Virus record (IMG/VR): IMGVR_UViG_3300020177_000060
Span: 1 to 24,655 of that record
From: a virus
Strand: one strand, 5' to 3'
DNA length: 24,655 nt
Shown: positions 20,678 to 24,655 of the stretch, in pieces
Position numbering within the stretch: position 1 is the first letter of the stretch
Layout of the letters: each line of letters starts with the position of its first letter
Notes under the pieces: generated by a model
Databases searched by the model: none
Told to the model about the DNA's origin: nothing
The model's input: the letters and a program-made list of their open reading frames with translations, nothing else
Made by a program: the position numbers and the translations under genes

Positions 20678-21514
20678 TTATGTATATTTTATATTAACCC
20701 CCCTCATTGATGAAGAGACATAGCTTAATGTAACGGATGTATTATTCTCTGCGTCTGTAGATAAAGATTCTGATTTTAGTTCAGCATTTTCAAAAATATA
20801 TTCAACTTTTTTTTCTTGGCCGCATTTCCCTGATAATACAATTTTTATATCTTTAATATGTATGCCTGTCTTTATATAATCATAAACATTTTTAGATTCA
20901 TAGTCGTCTATATCTATAGTTGTCGTGAAATTTTGGGTGACGGGTAATTGAGTAACTACTTCGCATGGATATATGTCTCCTATCTTATAATAAGGTTGGT
21001 TATTAAACTCTATGCTAAATGAAAAGCTGGTAACTCGGTTAGTTGAAACTCCATCGCAATATAAAAATATACCGCTATTAGGGGGTATAAATAACTCTTT
21101 TTGAGGGTTTTCTTTGATTTCTAAATTAGACTCTGCCTCGTTTCCCATTTTCCCGAATATTGATGCAGATAAACTTGTTTCAGGAATTTGATCTACAGTA
21201 AAAGAGCAATCATAATTATTTATATACCCGCTTTCAAAGTTTAAAGATTTATCTCCGTATTTTAAACCTCCGTTAAAACCACTTTTGCTTAAAAATAGCC
21301 TTGTAATCGGCTCGTCATCAGATATCATCAACCTAGAAAAACTAAGATTTCCAACCCCCGCACCGTTTTGCATACTTTTTATAGCTCCATTATATCCCAG
21401 GAAAACTTCCTTCTCTGAGGGTATTGTATAACCCATGTTAATAGAAGATATTCCAGATATTTGTGTTCCATCTATATAGAAAGCTTGCTCTTCGTTTGCT
21501 ATAAAGTTTTTCAC
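20678..21514 (-). CDS. Tail-tube-like structural protein (278 aa)
   Basis: Translation begins at GTG, sharing its first base with the tape-measure stop (TAGTG), so it is coupled to that gene. The N-terminal half (FYIDGTQISGISSINMGYTI, NGAIKSMQNGAGVG, LSFSRLM, then GYINNYDCSFTVDQIP with ASIFG) reads like a phage tube or distal-tail beta-barrel domain. The second half repeats the plan: VTSFSFSIEFNNQPYYKIGD (161-180), LPVTQNFTTTID, then FENAELKSESL and VTLSYVSSS at the end. It therefore looks like two fused tube-like domains, as in the 253-residue neighbour and the 389-residue protein at the left of the window. Exact role is unknown; the position suggests a component at the distal end of the tail tube. 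There is no enzyme or membrane signature. Confidence 0.55.
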   Translation of the reverse strand: MKNFIANEEQAFYIDGTQISGISSINMGYTIPSEKEVFLGYNGAIKSMQNGAGVGNLSFSRLMISDDEPITRLFLSKSGFNGGLKYGDKSLNFESGYINNYDCSFTVDQIPETSLSASIFGKMGNEAESNLEIKENPQKELFIPPNSGIFLYCDGVSTNRVTSFSFSIEFNNQPYYKIGDIYPCEVVTQLPVTQNFTTTIDIDDYESKNVYDYIKTGIHIKDIKIVLSGKCGQEKKVEYIFENAELKSESLSTDAENNTSVTLSYVSSSMRGVNIKYT

Positions 21515-24500
21515 TACCTCAATCTACCTCCAGTTCTTTGCTCTTTAGCTATAACGTCCATCACCGCAGCCTTCACTTTTTTAGCAAAACTAGCGGATTT
21601 AGTTGGATCAGACATTGAAGAACTAACACCTCCCCCAGAGTCAACATTAATATTTATGTTTACATCTCCATGGGAAATATTTGATACACTACCTGATCCA
21701 CTACCGCCCTGAACTGGCAGGGTTCCCGTATTTAATTGATTCATAACATTAGAACCATATTTTTTTACGGACTGCGGGTTCATTACATACTCACCAGATG
21801 TTAACACACTTGGAACTCCTCCGCCTTTATTCCTAAGTATTACTTGATTTTGTGTCACCTGCCCCCTTTGTCCAGTTCTAGCCATTTCAGAGGCGGCTAT
21901 TTGAGGCCCTTCATAACGTCTTAACGCATCATAATAATCATGCGCTGCGACCCTATCATCTGGGTTCTTGTAAATTGAGGTTGCGCTATTTCCAGGCACG
22001 TCAATGTATCCATCTCTTTTGTATTGCTTCTCAGATCTTTCTTTAAATCTTTTTTGGCCAAAATCACTTTCTCTATACTTCTGTCTTGCAAAATCTGCCA
22101 CCTTTCCAATCACAGCCCCCCCGACCATTCCGTAAAGCATTCCAAGCATTGCATTTTTTTCCAGTTTCTTTTGGTAATCTTTAACTTTTTCCCTGTATTT
22201 TTCTTGGGCGGCTGTTTGTTGATCCTGACGTAATATATTTTCTTTGTCTTTAAAGTATTCCTGAATCACTCTATCGTTCGCTATAGCATATGAACTTAAA
22301 TTTTTATTGATTCCTATTTCCCCTCTCGTTACTTTGTATCTCGTTACCGAACCATATTCATTAGTGTCTTCATACTCTTCTCTTTTAGCGGCGAAAGGAG
22401 CTCCAATACTGAGTCCAACTGCCCCTCCGTCTTTATATCCACCCAGTATTCCTTGATTCAAATTGTTCAAAAAGTGAACTCCGTATTTATCTACAGAACT
22501 TTTTTTAATAACATATTCCCCACCAGTAAGCATTGCTGGAACATCATCCCTAACACCACTTCCACCAGTTACCATGCCTCCATAATTATAACCAAGCCCA
22601 GTTATTTCTCCAAATGCACTTAAAACTCTTGATGAGGCACTTTTTAATACAGCTTGCTGTATATGATTTATCAATTGGATGCCTACTTTTTTCATGGCAT
22701 TGCCGAAGCTATCGGCGCCGCTTAATGCCACACCCATTGCATCAGCAAGACCGTCCCTTAATTGCATAGGCAAATCTTGACCAAGTCTTGTATATATTTG
22801 CTCTGCATCGCTTTTTACATTTGCAAATCCAGATTTTAATCCATCAGTCATGTTGGGAAAAAACTCTCCCATGAATCCTCCGTCACGACGAGTTGTTCTT
22901 GACATTTGTGATGCAAGGTTTTGCATGCTTTTATCCAATGTTTCTATTGAGCTTTTTAATGAATCCGCAGCTTGTATGCTTGCTGGGTCTTGAGATTGGT
23001 AACCTTGACTTTGTCTCACTTCTGATAAAGCAGCTAGTTTTTCAGTCCTTTCATCTATCATTGAGGAAAATTTTTCAAGCTGATCAGGAGTACCAATCGA
23101 TTGTTGGTTTGCCATTATCCTAGCTTCAGCCACTTCAGCTGAACTCGCTGAAGGGTCTCTAGCTAAAACTTCATATTGTTTTTGTCTTCCTAATTGCTCT
23201 ACAGCTCTATCAAATGCAGATGCTCCAGCTTGAGCTTCCACATCTAATTGATTTAAATTTCTAAATTTATCAATAGTTCCTGATGAATATTTTCCAAACT
23301 TTAAAGAGCCTTCGAAGTTCTCAATATCTCTTTGAGCTTGGCGCAGAAACTCTTGATTCGTTAGTTGATTAATTGTTTCTTGATATTTATCTCCAAATAC
23401 CTTCAGAGTATCTACAAGATTTTTAAATTTATTATAATTTTTATCGCTCGAAGGTATTGTTGATAACATGTTATTTAATTCATCATTAATACCTTGAATG
23501 CTTGTTCCCTCTTTTATCTTCTCATCGTATTTTTCAGTTAAATTAATATTGATATTGTCAAATGTTTTGATTTGTTGAGTTACGGCCTCATTGGCTTGCC
23601 TTGATTTATCAATAACAGTTTTTGAAGATTGGTTTGGTGTTGAAGATTGTTTAGATGCAGCCTTTAATTCAGTATTTATATCTTTTAGTTCTGAATTTAA
23701 TTTTTCTAAACCTTTGTCTGCATCAGCCAATACAGCTTCCTGTGCTGCGACAAGTTCTTTTTGCTCTTTAATAGCTTCTGGTAGTTTTTTCTTTACTTTA
23801 TCATAGTCGCCAGGCTCTATCTGCCTAACTGCATCTGAAATCATTGATGATCCAGGTCCAGCTGCATAAACTTTATAATTTTCCCTAAGCAAATCCTCTC
23901 TTCCACTGGTTTTAATGTATTTCTGGAGCATTTTATCTCCAGCCGCAGTTAATGGTTGGAAGACTCCTTTGTTTTTATCTTCCTGAAATAAATTAAATGC
24001 GTTTTCGAGAGCATTTAAAGATTGTCTTTTTTTATCTAAAACACTTGCTTGGCGCTTTCTTGCTTCCCCCGCCTGCTCTATAGCTCCTTTCTTTGCTCCT
24101 TGCTTGTCTCCAAGTTGAGCTATATAATCGCTAGGGGCTCTAGGTCTTGAAATTCCAGGTATTCCTCCACCTTTATTTACTGACACATTCGTTTTCGAGC
24201 CATCTGGGATAATTAAATTATTTCTAGATGTTTCTCCTCCATCTGGAGCCAATTCATCTTTAATAGTGTCTCCTAATTTATTGAGAGAATTGATTAGATC
24301 TCTCTCGGACATTAATCTAAGAGCATCTCTTTTGAAATTCGAAAGCATCTCTGATTGTTTTAGAGCTTTTTCTTCTTCAAATATTTTTCTTTGTATTGAG
24401 TCTTGACGTTTTATTTCTTGCTCGTCAGTCCTCATCCCTCTAAATATAGGAGACTGCTGAAATTCCAATTTACTAATATTGCTGGATGCTCTTCCTTCAG

Positions 24501-24655
24501 CTCTCATCAATGATAAATCAGATCGAGCCTCAAACAAACCTATTGAAGATGATCTATCTTCAAGCATGCCTTGTATTTTAGATTGAATTTTATTTATTTG
24601 ATTGGTTAATTCTAAGTTTCTTTTGTCTGCAGCTATAGATTCTGCCAAAACATCA
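21514..24655 (-). CDS. Tail tape measure protein (5' end beyond window)
   Basis: The frame is open to the right edge. A TTG at 24648 could be read as a start, but the frame continues as Asp-Val before it, so the N-terminus is probably outside. At least 1044 residues are present. Residues 1-600 are charged, Gln/Lys/Glu-rich and largely helical or coiled-coil (QEALKQSE-like runs, DKGLEKLNSELKDINTEL). A region at 595-680 (GGFMGEFFPNMTDGLKSGF, LADAMGVALSGADSFGNAMKKVG) is typical of tape-measure C-terminal parts. A hydrophobic Gly-rich stretch (AMLGMLYGMVGGAVIGKVADF, 833-853) may be a membrane-active segment. Two GEYV repeats (694-735 and 940-977) and a Gly/Ser/Asn-rich tail complete it. Lambda tape measure is 853 residues; at the usual ratio this implies a tail longer than lambda's. 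No lytic transglycosylase or NlpC domain is seen in the visible part. Confidence 0.82.
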   Translation of the reverse strand, partial: DVLAESIAADKRNLELTNQINKIQSKIQGMLEDRSSSIGLFEARSDLSLMRAEGRASSNISKLEFQQSPIFRGMRTDEQEIKRQDSIQRKIFEEEKALKQSEMLSNFKRDALRLMSERDLINSLNKLGDTIKDELAPDGGETSRNNLIIPDGSKTNVSVNKGGGIPGISRPRAPSDYIAQLGDKQGAKKGAIEQAGEARKRQASVLDKKRQSLNALENAFNLFQEDKNKGVFQPLTAAGDKMLQKYIKTSGREDLLRENYKVYAAGPGSSMISDAVRQIEPGDYDKVKKKLPEAIKEQKELVAAQEAVLADADKGLEKLNSELKDINTELKAASKQSSTPNQSSKTVIDKSRQANEAVTQQIKTFDNININLTEKYDEKIKEGTSIQGINDELNNMLSTIPSSDKNYNKFKNLVDTLKVFGDKYQETINQLTNQEFLRQAQRDIENFEGSLKFGKYSSGTIDKFRNLNQLDVEAQAGASAFDRAVEQLGRQKQYEVLARDPSASSAEVAEARIMANQQSIGTPDQLEKFSSMIDERTEKLAALSEVRQSQGYQSQDPASIQAADSLKSSIETLDKSMQNLASQMSRTTRRDGGFMGEFFPNMTDGLKSGFANVKSDAEQIYTRLGQDLPMQLRDGLADAMGVALSGADSFGNAMKKVGIQLINHIQQAVLKSASSRVLSAFGEITGLGYNYGGMVTGGSGVRDDVPAMLTGGEYVIKKSSVDKYGVHFLNNLNQGILGGYKDGGAVGLSIGAPFAAKREEYEDTNEYGSVTRYKVTRGEIGINKNLSSYAIANDRVIQEYFKDKENILRQDQQTAAQEKYREKVKDYQKKLEKNAMLGMLYGMVGGAVIGKVADFARQKYRESDFGQKRFKERSEKQYKRDGYIDVPGNSATSIYKNPDDRVAAHDYYDALRRYEGPQIAASEMARTGQRGQVTQNQVILRNKGGGVPSVLTSGEYVMNPQSVKKYGSNVMNQLNTGTLPVQGGSGSGSVSNISHGDVNININVDSGGGVSSSMSDPTKSASFAKKVKAAVMDVIAKEQRTGGRLR

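Noticed and set aside
20678-21514. Main tail tube protein (lambda V-like) plus a G/GT-style frameshift product
   Set aside because: In lambda-like order the tube and G/GT genes precede the tape measure; these follow it, and no slippery sequence with overlapping frame was seen at the junctions.
22116-22122. Seven-G run in the tape-measure gene as a slippage site
   Set aside because: Shorter, in a core structural gene where frameshifting would remove the C-terminal part, and no useful product in the shifted frame is evident.
24646-24648. TTG as the true start of the tape-measure gene
   Set aside because: The frame stays open to the window edge and no Shine-Dalgarno can be judged there, so the gene is treated as 5'-incomplete.

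Overview
The window is a piece of a tailed-phage (siphovirus-like) genome, or of a prophage, carrying the distal half of a lambda-type tail module. The DNA is strongly AT-rich and densely coded. Most genes lie on the minus strand and overlap or abut by a few bases. No tRNA, rRNA, CRISPR array, integrase or transposase was seen. The host cannot be fixed from the sequence. Low G+C, weak or absent Shine-Dalgarno sequences at many starts, and fibre and small-protein styles that I associate with uncultured aquatic phages suggest a marine or freshwater phage; this is inference only.

Read in the direction of transcription (right to left), the order is: the 3' part of a tape-measure gene (24655-21514, open at the window edge); two related tail-tube-like proteins (21514-20678 and 20676-19915); a protein with two copies of a lambda-M-like fold (19915-18947); then clear homologues of lambda L (18912-18007), K (18005-17628), I (17612-16848) and J (16846-8438, 2802 residues). 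The run continues with a 48-residue helical protein (8417-8271) and a 909-residue protein of unknown function (8258-5529). After a two-gene block on the opposite strand (2581-5516, a leucine-rich-repeat-like protein and a protein with a Cys-rich tail), minus-strand genes resume. These are a third tube-like paralogue (2500-1331) and a repeat-rich tail fibre (1308 to the left edge, incomplete).

Tape measure, tube-like, M, L, K and I proteins would assemble the tail tip, and J would form the central hub and host-contacting fibre. The 909-residue protein, the plus-strand pair and the left-edge fibre are the probable variable host-recognition or virion-decoration genes. The two transcription units at the left diverge from an 80-base region holding an inverted repeat with a TATAAT box on its plus-strand side.

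The points most worth following are: a carbohydrate-binding-like module inserted between the two iron-sulfur Cys pairs of the L homologue; three paralogous two-domain tube-like proteins on the distal side of the tape measure; alternating a/b modules in J; a nine-G run near the end of the 909-residue gene that could allow slippage; and the opposite-strand gene pair. All function calls come from reading the sequence and remembered family features; no database search was run.
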